DNA of 64,000 bases. Origin: Bin87 sp965220055 (GTDB lineage: Bacteria > Chloroflexota > Dehalococcoidia > Lucifugimonadales > UBA3495). A program made the translations under genes and the position numbers. Below are positions 45,124 through 54,215 of the stretch, in pieces; the stretch's first letter is position 1, and every line of letters begins with the position of its first letter. The notes beneath the pieces were generated by a model. It made no database searches. It had not been told where the DNA came from and was given only the letters and a program-made list of their open reading frames with translations. The stretch is from the NCBI GenBank assembly GCA_965220055.1, contig CBDCPE010000004.1:1674001-1738000 (forward strand), read 5' to 3'.

Positions 45124-45890
45124 TCAACCTCGCTGAAGGCGGCCTTCGTGCCGCTGTGGGTTCGCCGTTCACCAGTGCGGGCCTCGGTTCGTTCCCCTGT
45201 TTGTCCATCGAGGCGCCAGCCGCGAGTCACCCGTCACCATCTGGCTCTTCCACTCGGTGAACCCAGCAACGTGTTGATCCGCCAAGTACTCGTCTCGCTT
45301 GATAAAGGGACTCCCTTGTTCAACGGCAGATTAAGTCAACGCGAGTCCACACGGGCGTCAAGGGGATTGTGCCCACGAAGTTCCGCAAGCGCAAGGTTCT
45401 CCCGCGATACGGGGACAACAGGACCGGCACACAGGGTGACTGCCCCAGAGGCCAGTGGGCGCGTCCGGGCGCTGTTTCCACGGAGCCGGGACAGCCACTG
45501 CGACGCCGGCTGCTTCCCGCGCTCTTTCCAACGGCATGTCCCAAGTAGTAAAACTCACCGAGAGAAAGCCGTCATGATCATCGTCCACGCCGCACAACTG
45601 GCCGGAAAACTGACGCTGTGGGTAGAGGACGCCGGTCAACCCTCGGACTCCGACCACGCGCCCGACGGACACCATGCCCGTTGCGCCGACCCTTAACCAG
45701 GCCGCATCTGGCAGGGCTGGACGGAAAGCTACCAACAGGTGGCTGGCAAGGTAGCACCGCCGATTTGGCTGTAGACGCTCTTCCACCGAACCTGCTGCAA
45801 TCCCACCCCACCCCTGAAGTCGTGGACCGCAAGCCAAACGGGTTCAGCGTTAATCCACTCCTCTTCGAAAACCCGCCAGATTGAACAGAC
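45124..45890. other. Gap with one short plausible ORF
   Basis: Nearly 770 bases without a full gene. The only piece with a reasonable ribosome site is a 40-codon frame at 45574-45696. The rest has GC-rich frames on both strands with no family motif. The region may contain decayed sequence between the amidase and the truncated SMC-like gene. Confidence 0.45.
45574..45696 (+). CDS. Short ORF, possibly the 5' stub of a SNF2-type helicase gene
   Basis: ATG 45574 follows GAGAGAAAG by about five bases. The 40-residue product begins MIIVHAAQLAGKLTLWVEDA, which recalls the start of some bacterial SNF2-family helicases in which an aromatic LxLWxE strand opens the chain. The frame then stops. It could be the surviving start of such a gene or a chance frame; I cannot decide. 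Confidence 0.25.
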   Translation: MIIVHAAQLAGKLTLWVEDAGQPSDSDHAPDGHHARCADP

Positions 45891-48056
45891 TTAGGCGGAG
45901 CGGAGAGACTCGGGATCAGCCGTGGCGAGCTGCAGTTGGTGTGCGCCGAGACCCTCGAAGAGTTGCTCACGACAGGTGAAAACCAGGATCTGCACGCGCT
46001 GTGCGGCGTGCGAGAGGATGTCGAACATCAGCCGCATTCGCCGGTCGTCGGAAAACACCAGCGCATCGTCCAAGACCACGGCGGCGGGTGCGCCTTGGTC
46101 AATCAGCATTTCGGCGAAGGCCAGGCGAACGAGGACGGCGATCTGCTCTTGAGTACCCATGCTCAGATGATCGAAACTTTCCTCGTATCCCGCGTTGCGG
46201 GACATACCAGTGATGTACATGTCCTCGCCTATGCTGATTTCAGCGTCAGGGAAGAGCATTTGGAGGTACGGATGGATGCGATTGACGACTGGGGCGACGT
46301 AGCGTTCTTTGGCGTCGCTCTCGGCTGTGCGAAGCGTCTCGGCCAAGAGGTCTAGGACCTCGACTTCGCGTTCAAACCGGTCGCGCCGCAGTGTCGCCTG
46401 TTCAAGTTCATGCTGCGTGCGTTCGATGGCTTCGTCGATGCCGGCGCTATCGTGAACTTCGATGCGCTCACTCAAACGGACGCTCTCGATTCGTAGATTA
46501 ACGCGGTCGCTTTCGCGTTTTTCAATCGCCGCCTGCAGTCGTGTGATGCGGGCTTCCAGCTGCGTCTTGGCATTGGCCGGCCGTTCCGCCTCCAGCGAGG
46601 AGACGGTCTGTTTCTGTTCCGTCACGACCTGCGCTGCTGTTTCTTGCGCCTCTGCGAGTTGCTGATCGGGTACGCCTTCGGCGTCGCTCCGGAGCTGTTC
46701 ATCCCGCCTTTCAACCACCTCGGTCTGACTATCCACGACGTTCTGCAGTGTGCGCACTTCCACCATGAGGTCTGAGACGGATCGCGCCCTCTCAGCCACG
46801 GCCTCGCGAGCGACCCGTTCCTCGTCCCTTGCCTTCTGCAGTTCCGCCTGAGCGGATTCCAGACCGGCATCTGCTTGTCCCTTTTCCGGCGTATCCTCGT
46901 CCGCCGGCAGGCTCTCCAGTGTTCGGCGCAGCTCGTCGATTCGTGGTTGAAGTGTCGCTGCGCCGTCGTCCGGCGCGTTTCGTTCCAGTTCCTGTCGGGC
47001 CGCGTCAGCGATGACTTCGTGATCACGCCGTTGGTCGCGCAGGATTTGTGCTTCGGCGAGTGTCTGCGCCTCGACTTCGCCGAGTGCTGCGTCCAGCTCT
47101 GCTTTGGCTTCCCGTTCCGCGCGTAAGAGCTGGTCACGGTCGGCGACGGCCGGCTCGATGAGAATGCTTCCCCGCTCTGGGATAGTGATGCTGACCGGCT
47201 CCACTGCTTCGACCGTTTCGGGCGGGTCCGTCAACGGAACGCCGTCGGCCTCAATGCCGGCTAGACGGTCGCTCGGGATGTCAAAGGTGACGCGCGTTGC
47301 CGCCACGCTGAGCCGTGCATTTGCCTGTTCGGCTGCGTCCGTAGCTTGGCGGATCCGTTGCAGCGATTCGTCCGTGACCTTGATCTGTTCGGCCTGCTGC
47401 TGGGCGTCAGTGAGTCGTTCCTGCGCAGCCTCGACAGCACTCTGTTGGCGGAGCAGGTCGTTCAACTCTGCGGAGCGAGTGATTCGATCCAAGATGCGAC
47501 GCCATCTGGCCTCTGACTGTGTCGCTGCTTCAACGGCCGCTTCTGCGTCCGTCGCAGCCTGCCGGAGTTCATCAAGTGCAGCCGACGATTCTTGATGATG
47601 CTGTTGTCGTTCCTCCAACCGCTCGGTGTCCTGCTGCAGCTTTTCCCGATCCGTCTTGAGCTCTACTCGCCGGGATGCGCGATCGGTTTGGGCGCGTTCC
47701 GCTTGCTCCAACTGCCTCTGCCGGTTCTGGAGTTCGCTGTGGGCGGCTTCGAGTTGCAGGTCGTGGCGCATCACCTCGTTAAGCTGATCCCGAGCCTCCG
47801 TAAGTTCTTTCTGATCGATGCGGTCCTGGCTGCCCTCCTCCAGCCGAGCAAGCCGTTCTGTCGTCGCGGCCAGCTGCTCGAGCGTCTCCCACATCTCCGA
47901 CTTCTGCTGCTGTTGCGCGCTGAGACGTTGTTCGAGCTCGCTGACGTTATCAAGCGCGTCCTTGTATGCGCCGCGCGGCTGACGCCGGGCCGGAGTCACC
48001 AGTTCGTCCTGCTGCTGTTGTATTACGTGCGGCAGCTTTCGGCCACGGCGTCCTCC
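45891..48056 (-). pseudogene. SMC/Rad50-like coiled-coil ATPase, 3' part only, cut by IS630
   Basis: The frame is open from the IS630 junction (48056) to the stop; GTG 47999 is just the first internal start. About 720 codons remain. Most is coiled coil (runs of Glu, Gln, Arg, Ala, Leu) around a short beta-rich insert (VSITIPERGSILIEPAVADR). The ATPase C-lobe is complete: an ABC-type signature DHLSMGTQEQIAVLVRLAFAEML and Walker B AAVVLDDALVFSD, then an H-loop-like position. The N-lobe with Walker A is absent, so the fragment cannot hydrolyse ATP alone. The architecture is like YhaN/Rad50-type ATPases of repair and defence loci. The missing 5' part is not found on the other side of the IS630. 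Confidence 0.78.
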
Positions 48057-48122
48057 TAAACCGAAGCCAAGGTGAAACCCGCACTTGGTTTAGACAGAAT
48101 TGGAAGGAATTGAGAGGATCGG

Positions 48123-49234
48123 TTGGGAAGTTGCCGGGGGTTGCTGGTGGGTATGCTGGAGATGGGAGCGCTGCTGGAGCGGTGGCGCATGGATGAGGCT
48201 GCGGTACGACGACGGATGTACCGAGCGCCGACGCCTCGGGAGCGGGAACGGTGGCACGCGGTGTGGTTGCTGGCGCGAGGCTGGACGGCCGCGGCGTTGG
48301 AACGGGACGCCCACACTATTGGCCAATGGGCCACGGCATTCCGGGAGGGTGGTCCTGAGGCGCTGGCTTTTGAGCAGTCAGGAGGTTCCCCCCCGCATTG
48401 AACCGGGAGCGGCAGGCCGAGTTGAAGGCGGCGGTGCAGGAATTGCCGTCGCAAGCTGGCATCGATTTGTCCAACTGGAACTGGAAGGCGGTGCGCCGGT
48501 TGGTAGAGGAACGCTTCGGGTTGACGCTGAGCCGGAGTGGTTGCCTGAATTACCTGCACCGGTTGGGCTTTGTCCTGAAGCGTCCCAAGAAGCGGTTGGT
48601 CAAGGCAGACCCGGTACGGCGGGAAGGCTTTGTGAGGGAGTACATTGCCTTGACAGCGGCGGCCCGACGAACTGGGGCCAAGATATTCTTCGCTGATGAG
48701 GCTCACTTTCGGGCGGATGCGGATCTGCGGGCCAAATGGGTGCTGAAGGGTGAACCGGCGCTGGTGGACTCCACCAGCCCGCGACGTGGGGAGAAGGCGA
48801 GCTACTACTCGGCGGTGTGTCTGGAAACCGGAGAGGTGGAGTTGATGGAACTGGAAGGTAACAGCAACTCCACCACCTCGGTTGCCTTCCTGTCGGTTGC
48901 CTTCCTGTCGGTTGCCTTCCTGTCGGTTGCCTTCCTGTCGGTTGCCTTCCTGTCGGTTGCCTTCCTGCGTCAACTGCGGGCGCAACACACCGAACCGTTG
49001 ACGGTGATTTGGGACAATTCCCCAGCTCATAGGGGCGACGCGCTGCGAGCCTACCTGGCCAAGCCCAACTTGAACCTGCGCTTGGTGAACCTGCCCACCT
49101 ATAGCCCAGATTTCAACGCCGACGAGGCTATTTGGGGCTGGGTACGTCAAGAGGTGACCGCCAACCTGTGCCTGGGGACCCGTGCCGCAGTCCAGGAGAA
49201 GGTGGGCGACTTTTTCGCCAGCCTGTCCAGCTGA
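48123..49234 (+). CDS. IS630-family transposase in two frames, with a 15-bp repeat expansion
   Basis: The N-terminal frame (to 48401) has the HTH region (PRERERWHAVWLLARGWTA) and ends just after a run of seven C (48388-48394). The second frame continues seamlessly (LNRERQAELKAAVQEL), so one-base slippage on the C7 run would join them; IS630 elements sometimes use frameshifting, but an indel is equally possible. Catalytic residues are in KIFFADEAHF (first Asp), TVIWDNSPAHRG (second Asp) and SPDFNADEAIWGWVR (Glu). Between the first two, the pentapeptide SVAFL is repeated six times in a row, coded by six perfect 15-base units (48878-48967). A normal enzyme would have one. The insert lies near the core fold and may harm the enzyme. 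Confidence 0.82.
48878..48967 (+). repeat. Six perfect tandem copies of a 15-bp unit inside the IS630 transposase
   Basis: The unit TCGGTTGCCTTCCTG occurs six times without a mismatch and in frame (SVAFL per unit). It is a minisatellite made by slippage inside a gene. Confidence 0.95.
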
Positions 49235-49535
49235 TGCGACGAAGTCAAGCGCCGATGCCAGACCGTGCTTCAGGCTCGAGCAGCAGAACTGACTGCCAGC
49301 ACTCAAGCCGACCCTTCCCATCCCGCGAATGTAGATTTCACCTTGGCTTCAGTTTAGGACGGTCCCTACCTCGGACTCCAGCCCTGCGTTCGACCAGACT
49401 GCCCTATTTGGGTCGCGGGCCCAGCCTAGTCCGTCCAGGCACTCGGTGGGCCCATTTTGACGATAGGCCGAACCGTTTTTGAGATGTGGTTGGGGGATCT
49501 GGTATTCACAGCATGTGTTGGTATTGCAGGCACAC

Positions 49536-49552
49536 TCCCGCTTTCGTGGGAA
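49536..49552 (-). repeat. Short palindromic repeat (REP-like), diverged copy
   Basis: TCCCGCTTTCGTGGGAA is a one-mismatch version of the hairpin repeat found intact at 49600-49619 and 50988-51007. Confidence 0.55.
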
Positions 49553-49599
49553 TCTATGGGCCTCCGCCGAGGGAGAATTGTATCTGCCGAGGTTCCCGG

Positions 49600-49619
49600 A
49601 TTCCCGCGAAAGCGGGAAT
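49600..49619 (+). repeat. Short palindromic repeat (REP-like)
   Basis: ATTCCCGCGAAAGCGGGAAT is a perfect 8-bp stem with a four-base centre, followed by GACGAGG. The same unit in the other orientation occurs at 50988-51007, also followed by GACG. Such dispersed hairpins are intergenic in many genomes. Confidence 0.65.
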
Positions 49620-49791
49620 GACGAGGGCTGATTGGCGTAAAACCAACAAACATTGAGAATACCGCGGACGATGTTGCGTTCCCTGTCGGGTGGTCTGGCA
49701 AGCCGACGCCAAGGCAGGGGGTTCCTTCCGACGCTGGAATAATAGTTGGAGCAGGGAACGGGACCATATATCTTGCAGGGCTACCAGAGGA

Positions 49792-50892
49792 CTAACTTGC
49801 CTTCGCATTGAAGTGGGGGATGACGTGCTTGCCGAAGAGACGCAGCGTATCCATCACTTCCTCATGGGATATGCCGCCCACCTGAAACAGGGGCATGACC
49901 TCGTCCACGCCCGCCTCGGCATAGGCTTCCAGGTAGCGGATACAGTCGTCGGGGTCGCCGATGCAGTAGCGTCCACTCCTTATCTGGTCGAGGGATGATG
50001 TTTCCTCGCGCTTTGGAGAGTCGGTCGCGGTGGAGCGGGTGTAATGCCACTGGTAGTCTTCGGGAACGCGGGACGCGTCCTGTTCGCTCCACACGCGGAC
50101 GTCCCGGAGGGCCTGCTGATGGCGGTACCAGTCGATCAATTCGGCGGAGCGCTCCCGCACCTTCTTGCGCGACTCCCCGCAGATGGCCACGGTGCTTACA
50201 GAGACGCGGTTGTGGACAACCCCGGTGGTCGGACTGGCGTTCCGGATGCCGCCCCGGTAGGCTTGCACGAGAGGAGCCAATCCTGTAGCCCCACCGCCGG
50301 CCATTGCCAGGCAGCCCAAGCCCATGAGTCCCGCCTTCCTGAACGTGTCTTCCTGACTGCAACCGAGCCAGATGGGCGGGTGGGGCTGCTGGACCGGCTT
50401 GGGGTGGACCTCGCGCAAGGGAATCTTATAGTGGTTGCCTTGGTAGGTGAACTCTCCCTCGCTCCATGCCTGCGGGATGATTTCCAGGGCCTCTTCCACC
50501 ATTCCGGTGGCGTCTTTCAGGTCTGCACCGAAAGCGGCCATCTGGTAGGGGTAGCCGGAGCGGCCCACGCCCAGGTCAACCCTTCCCTTGCTGAGAATGT
50601 CCAGGGTGGCGGTGCGGGCCGCGATGTGGAGAGGGTGCTGCACCGGGGGCACCACCACGGCGATGCCCAGACGCATCTGGCTGGTGCGCTGGCTCAATGC
50701 GCCAAGCGTTACGTCGGGGGCGCTGGAGTGGGACCACTCGGTACGGAACTGGTGGTCGGCCATCCAGACGCTGCTCAGGCCCATCTCTTCAGCATAGGCA
50801 ACCTGGTCAAGCATTTCCAGGAACCGGTCAGCCTCGTAGGAACGGGATGACGACCTGGGGACCTGCATCTGATAGAACATGCCGATTTGCAT
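49792..50892 (-). CDS. LLM-class flavin-dependent oxidoreductase (luciferase-like)
   Basis: A 366-residue TIM-barrel protein of the bacterial luciferase-like family, which uses FMN or F420. It opens MQIGMFYQMQVPRSSSRSYE and has the family runs YAEEMGLSSVWMADHQF, LGIAVVVPPVQHPLHIA and GRVDLGVGRSGYPYQMAAFG, then PPIWLGCSQEDTFRKA. The length and missing F420-specific cues leave the cofactor open; FMN monooxygenases of the alkanal type are the nearest in style. I chose the ATG at 50892 since the twelve codons before it (from 50928) are not family-like; a GGAGCGAG tract lies some 12 bases ahead. It stands alone between repeat-bearing gaps. Confidence 0.88.
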   Translation of the reverse strand: MQIGMFYQMQVPRSSSRSYEADRFLEMLDQVAYAEEMGLSSVWMADHQFRTEWSHSSAPDVTLGALSQRTSQMRLGIAVVVPPVQHPLHIAARTATLDILSKGRVDLGVGRSGYPYQMAAFGADLKDATGMVEEALEIIPQAWSEGEFTYQGNHYKIPLREVHPKPVQQPHPPIWLGCSQEDTFRKAGLMGLGCLAMAGGGATGLAPLVQAYRGGIRNASPTTGVVHNRVSVSTVAICGESRKKVRERSAELIDWYRHQQALRDVRVWSEQDASRVPEDYQWHYTRSTATDSPKREETSSLDQIRSGRYCIGDPDDCIRYLEAYAEAGVDEVMPLFQVGGISHEEVMDTLRLFGKHVIPHFNAKAS

Positions 50893-50987
50893 GGACAAGC
50901 TTCTCGCTCCTGACTCCTTGCCGGGCATCCCGGCAAAATTTGATCTCGTGTAAGTGGGGAGAGGGAATCTTTCGTGCTACCTTGTGG

Positions 50988-51007
50988 ATTCCCGCTTTCG
51001 CGGGAAT
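50988..51007 (+). repeat. Short palindromic repeat (REP-like)
   Basis: ATTCCCGCTTTCGCGGGAAT, followed by GACGG; the same family as the copy at 49600-49619. It lies between the LLM gene and the end of the beta-propeller gene. Confidence 0.65.
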
Positions 51008-51061
51008 GACGGAATTTAATCGGGCATGTTGGCTTGCCCCACACTCAAATGCCGGTTCAAC

Positions 51062-51940
51062 TTACCCTTGCCGGATGTACTTGTCTACGCTCTGCTCGGC
51101 GGTCAGGGCGAGGTAGATGTCGCCGTGCGCGTCAACCCAGGAGCCGTAGGCGGACCTGGAGGGCCAGCGGGCCAGGACATTGCCCTCTCCGTCCAGTACA
51201 CTAATCTGCGGCGGAGTGCCCTTCTCGGCCCGCTCGCTGATGTAGAAGACGCCCTCGATGTCCTGGGAAATGTCCAAGGGGCGGTTCATGTCGGTCCACA
51301 TGGTGATGTACTTGTCTTCCTGCGAGAACACCTGGATGTGGCTGTTCTCCCCGTCAGAGAGGTATATCCGGCCATCCTAGCCTACCATCAGGCTGTGGGG
51401 AAGCTGGAACTCGTTGGGTCCTCCCTTGCCCGGCTCGTCCCAGGAAGATATAAGCTCGCCTGCGTCGGAGAAGCGATGCACCCGGGCGTTGCAGTAACCG
51501 TCGGAGATGTGGAAGTCTCCCGACGGGGCCGGGACCATCTCGGTGAGGTAGTTGAAGGATCGGGAGGAACGGGGCACCACCGCGCCAGTCTCTTCGGTGC
51601 CGGTGTCGGAGTAAACCCCGTGGGTGCCCATAATCTGCAGTGGCTTCCCGTCCAGGGTGTACTTCATGGCCACGGAGCCTTCCCGGTCGGTCAGATAGAT
51701 GATGCCGGCGGCGATGAATAAACCGTGAAGGCTGACAAAATTGCCGTTGCCCCAGGAACTGAGGAAGTTGCCGTCCCGGTCGAAGACAACAACCGGAGGC
51801 TCGGCCCGCTGGAAGACGTACACCCGGTCCTGGGAACCGGTGGCCACGGCGCTGACTGTGCCGAAAGACTGGCCTTCGGGAAGTTTGGCCCAGTCCTGTC
51901 CCAGGTTGTAGGTGTATTTCCCGGTTCCTACTGTGGTCAT
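51062..51940 (-). pseudogene. NHL/beta-propeller protein with an in-frame TAG
   Basis: One frame codes for a six-bladed propeller of the NHL / peptidyl-alpha-hydroxyglycine lyase-like type, with repeated blades such as DRVYVFQRAEPPVVVFDRDG, GDFHISDGYCNARVHRFSDA and GRIYLSDGENSHIQVFSQED. After the blade ending LPHSLMVG there is a TAG (51376-51374), and the frame resumes at once with DGRIYLSDGENSH. A glutamine (CAG) would fit well there, so a single C-to-T change explains the break. Total length with readthrough would be about 291 residues. There is no signal peptide. Relatives sit beside degradation genes in Chloroflexota; role unknown. Confidence 0.8.
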
Positions 51941-52402
51941 TTTTTCGCACTTCCACGGACTGGAATCCTACTGGAGAGGATGTGAATGCCACGATGAAAT
52001 CGGCCTAGCTTTCATTTTACTACAAAGTTGGGGTGCCGGGTGTTTCCGCGGGCGCAGTCCGTCGAGCAATCGCGTCTTGATTTCGGCAGTTCGACAGCGT
52101 GGATCTATGGACCAAAGTTGCCGGTTGGAGGTGCTGATTTTTCGGTTTCCCGGTCATTTCCTGCCATTGGCGTGAACAGGGAAGGTTAGCGTTGGGTTCA
52201 GGGTGGAGCCACCTGCGCAGCAAGGCCGGTGAGCTTGCCATCTGAAAAACAGATGGATCCATGCTAGGGAATGGTTACAAGGCTTGGCAAGGGACAACTA
52301 TCATCAAATTGGACTGCGGCCATTAAAACGGGATTGCCCTGCAAGGGTTGCCGCTATCGTAACGCCAAAGAAAATCACCCAGTATGCAACCCGGCCCGCA
52401 TT
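51941..52402. other. Gap without a supported gene
   Basis: About 460 bases upstream of the propeller gene and downstream of the Gfo/Idh/MocA gene. I see no coding frame with a motif and no strong hairpin. Confidence 0.5.
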
Positions 52403-53497
52403 TTATCCCACCTTGACCCTCCGGCCCTCGTCCGACGACTGTTGCAGGAGGTCGAGGAAGCGGTGGCGGGCAACGGCGGTGTCGAAATCGGGCTGCGCGT
52501 CCGAACAGTCGCGGATGGCGTCGCCGATGAAGCGGTAAAGCTGGGCCACATTATACGGCTCGCCCGCCGGTACACCCTCCGGGGCCAGCGACAAGCGGGA
52601 CGGCACTTCCAGCGGCTGCAAGGGTTGACCGGCGCCTTGGGCGCCATAGAGGTGGACGTTGCCGTACTGCACCATCTCCTGGGAGCGGGCCGACAGAGTG
52701 CCCTGGGTGCCGTAGACCTCCATGCGCCAGCCGCTGCCGTTCCAGGGGATGGTGGCGATGTGGGCCGAGGCCGCCGCGCCGTTTTCCAGCGTGCCGCTGA
52801 CCATCACGTTGTCGGGCGCGCTCACGTCCACGGTGTTGCCGTCGCTGGTGCTCCACTGGCCCAGTTGCACGCTTACCTGAGCGGACAACTCGCTGAACTC
52901 GCCGACGCAGTGGCAGAAGATGTCGAGGGCGTGGCCGGAGGCGATGCTGAGGCTGTTGGCGCCCTTGGCCCGGTCGGCCATCCAGGCGCGGTCTACGCCG
53001 CGTCCCATCAGGCCGGGGAGGAACATGGTCATGTTGCAAGACAGCATATCGCCCACGTAGCCCTCGGCCACCAGTTGCCGAAGGCGCAGCAGCGCGGGGC
53101 CGCCGCGGGCCTGCAAGCCGATGAGGGTGCGTACTCCCTTGTCGTGGGCCAGGCTGGCCAGCTCGACGGCCTCGACGGTGTTGGCTCCCAGCGGCCACTC
53201 GCAGAAGACGTGCTTGCCGGCCTGCAACCCGGCTGTCACCATGCCGTAATGGGCCGGGACGCTGACCGATACCACCACCAGGTCAACGTCGGGGTGGTTG
53301 GCCATCTCGGTGTAGTCGTGGAAGGCCAGATTTGCGCCGTAGAACGCCTTGGATTCCTCCGCGGTTTCGGGGCGGGAGGTGCAGACCGCCGTCAGCTCGA
53401 AGTCGGGCATTCCCAGCAGGGCGGGCAGGTGGGCCCGCTTGCTCCAGCCGTAGTTGGCATTGGCCCCGATGATTCCCACGCGAATTGTGTCGGTCAT
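52403..53497 (-). CDS. Gfo/Idh/MocA-family oxidoreductase
   Basis: A 364-residue NAD(P)-dependent oxidoreductase. The N-terminal Rossmann domain begins IRVGIIGANANYGWSKRAHLP with a somewhat loose GxGxxG, then LVVVSVSVPAHYGMV and the family lysine strand as AGKHVFCEWPLG, where the usual EKP is EWP: the catalytic lysine found in most members is tryptophan. The C-terminal alpha/beta domain includes HALDIFCHCVGEF and WRMEVYGTQGTL. Without the lysine it may not carry out the usual sugar dehydrogenation. It precedes, on the same strand and 19 bases away, the truncated amidase fragment. Substrate unknown. Confidence 0.88.
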   Translation of the reverse strand: MTDTIRVGIIGANANYGWSKRAHLPALLGMPDFELTAVCTSRPETAEESKAFYGANLAFHDYTEMANHPDVDLVVVSVSVPAHYGMVTAGLQAGKHVFCEWPLGANTVEAVELASLAHDKGVRTLIGLQARGGPALLRLRQLVAEGYVGDMLSCNMTMFLPGLMGRGVDRAWMADRAKGANSLSIASGHALDIFCHCVGEFSELSAQVSVQLGQWSTSDGNTVDVSAPDNVMVSGTLENGAAASAHIATIPWNGSGWRMEVYGTQGTLSARSQEMVQYGNVHLYGAQGAGQPLQPLEVPSRLSLAPEGVPAGEPYNVAQLYRFIGDAIRDCSDAQPDFDTAVARHRFLDLLQQSSDEGRRVKVG

Positions 53498-53516
53498 GGC
53501 GTCAACTCCTGTCGGT

Positions 53517-53720
53517 TTATGTTTGGGCCGCCGGTGCGATTCGGGTATGCCAGTCGGTCGCCTGCTCGTAGGCGTGGGCGGCGCGGAACAGCGTCTCTTC
53601 GGCGAAGGGCCGCGCGCCGAGTTGCAGGCCGATGGGCAGTCCGTCGCTGGTGAAGCCGCCGGGTATGGAAATGGCAGGCAGTGCGGTCAGCGAGTAGCAG
53701 CCGGTGTAGGCCCGGCGCAA
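53517..53720 (-). pseudogene. Amidase signature family, 3' fragment
   Basis: The 67 codons before the stop match the C-terminal end of amidase signature enzymes (LTALPAISIPGGFTSDGLPIGLQLGA, then EETLFRAAHAYEQATDWH). The catalytic Ser-Ser-Lys part is gone. The fragment begins only 36 bases before the RidA gene's stop, so a deletion removed the first 80 percent or more of the gene. It is a different amidase from the one at 43765. Confidence 0.8.
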
Positions 53721-53756
53721 GAAGAACCGCGTCCGCTAATGACCCGTGTTGCCTAT

Positions 53757-54215
53757 CTACGCCAGGGCGGCCACCGCTTTGATTTCAACCAGGAACTCAT
53801 CACGTACTAGACCATCGACCACCAACAAGGTGTTAGGCGGATAGTCGCCGTTGGGGAAAATATCAGGGAAGACCTGGTTTCTTCCGTCGATGAAGCCCTG
53901 CACCGAGTCGCGCCCCACGACATAGGTCGTCAATTCCACCACGTTGTTGAACCCGGCACCCGCTGATTCCAGAACACCGCCAATGTTCTTAAAAACCTGT
54001 CGCGTCTGGGCCGCGGCATCACCGGGTCCTACGAGGGCGCCCGAAAGGTCCACACCGACCTGTCCCGCTACATATATCAGCTTGCCGGCGTTCACCGACA
54101 TTGCAACCGAATAGACGCCCAGGGGTTGGGAGCCAGGTCGCTGGTTATCGCTGTCCTCTGCAATTCCGCCAACACGTTCACCTCGCTTACTTTTACCGGC
54201 GCCATTATATGGCAC
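53757..54215 (-). CDS. RidA family protein (YjgF/UK114)
   Basis: RidA-type proteins hydrolyse reactive enamine/imine intermediates. The chain has PLGVYSVAMSVNAGKLIYVAGQVG at its start, NIGGVLESAGAGFNNVVELTTYV in the middle and PPNTLLVVDGLVRDEFLVEIKAVAAL at the end, all usual. The arginine before the last strand that binds the substrate carboxylate is present (GLVRDEFLVEI). About 25 extra residues precede the conserved part; an internal start near 54101 would give a chain slightly too short, so an intermediate non-ATG start is possible. It lies just upstream of the amidase fragment on the same strand. Confidence 0.85.
   Translation of the reverse strand: MPYNGAGKSKRGERVGGIAEDSDNQRPGSQPLGVYSVAMSVNAGKLIYVAGQVGVDLSGALVGPGDAAAQTRQVFKNIGGVLESAGAGFNNVVELTTYVVGRDSVQGFIDGRNQVFPDIFPNGDYPPNTLLVVDGLVRDEFLVEIKAVAALA

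Larger units (their letters stand above)
48054..49359 (+). mobile_element. IS630-family element
   Basis: Inverted ends of about 24 bases (48054-48077, starting TCCTAAACCGAAGCCAAGG, and 49336-49359) differ at two positions. The transposase in two overlapping frames and TA at the ends fit IS630/Tc1. It truncates the SMC-like gene on its left. Confidence 0.88.
49360..49791. other. Gap with palindromic repeats, no gene
   Basis: About 430 bases with no supported gene. It holds two short palindromic repeats in opposite orientation, near 49536-49552 and 49600-49619, about 50 bases apart. A third copy stands at 50988. Confidence 0.5.

Noticed and set aside
48878..48967. CRISPR-like array
   Set aside because: The units are 15 bp, contiguous, without spacers and in frame in a transposase; no cas gene is near.
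48056..49321. A 421-codon minus-strand frame with the repeat QEGNR
   Set aside because: It is the antisense shadow of the IS630 transposase; the peptide repeat is the reverse reading of the 15-bp units.
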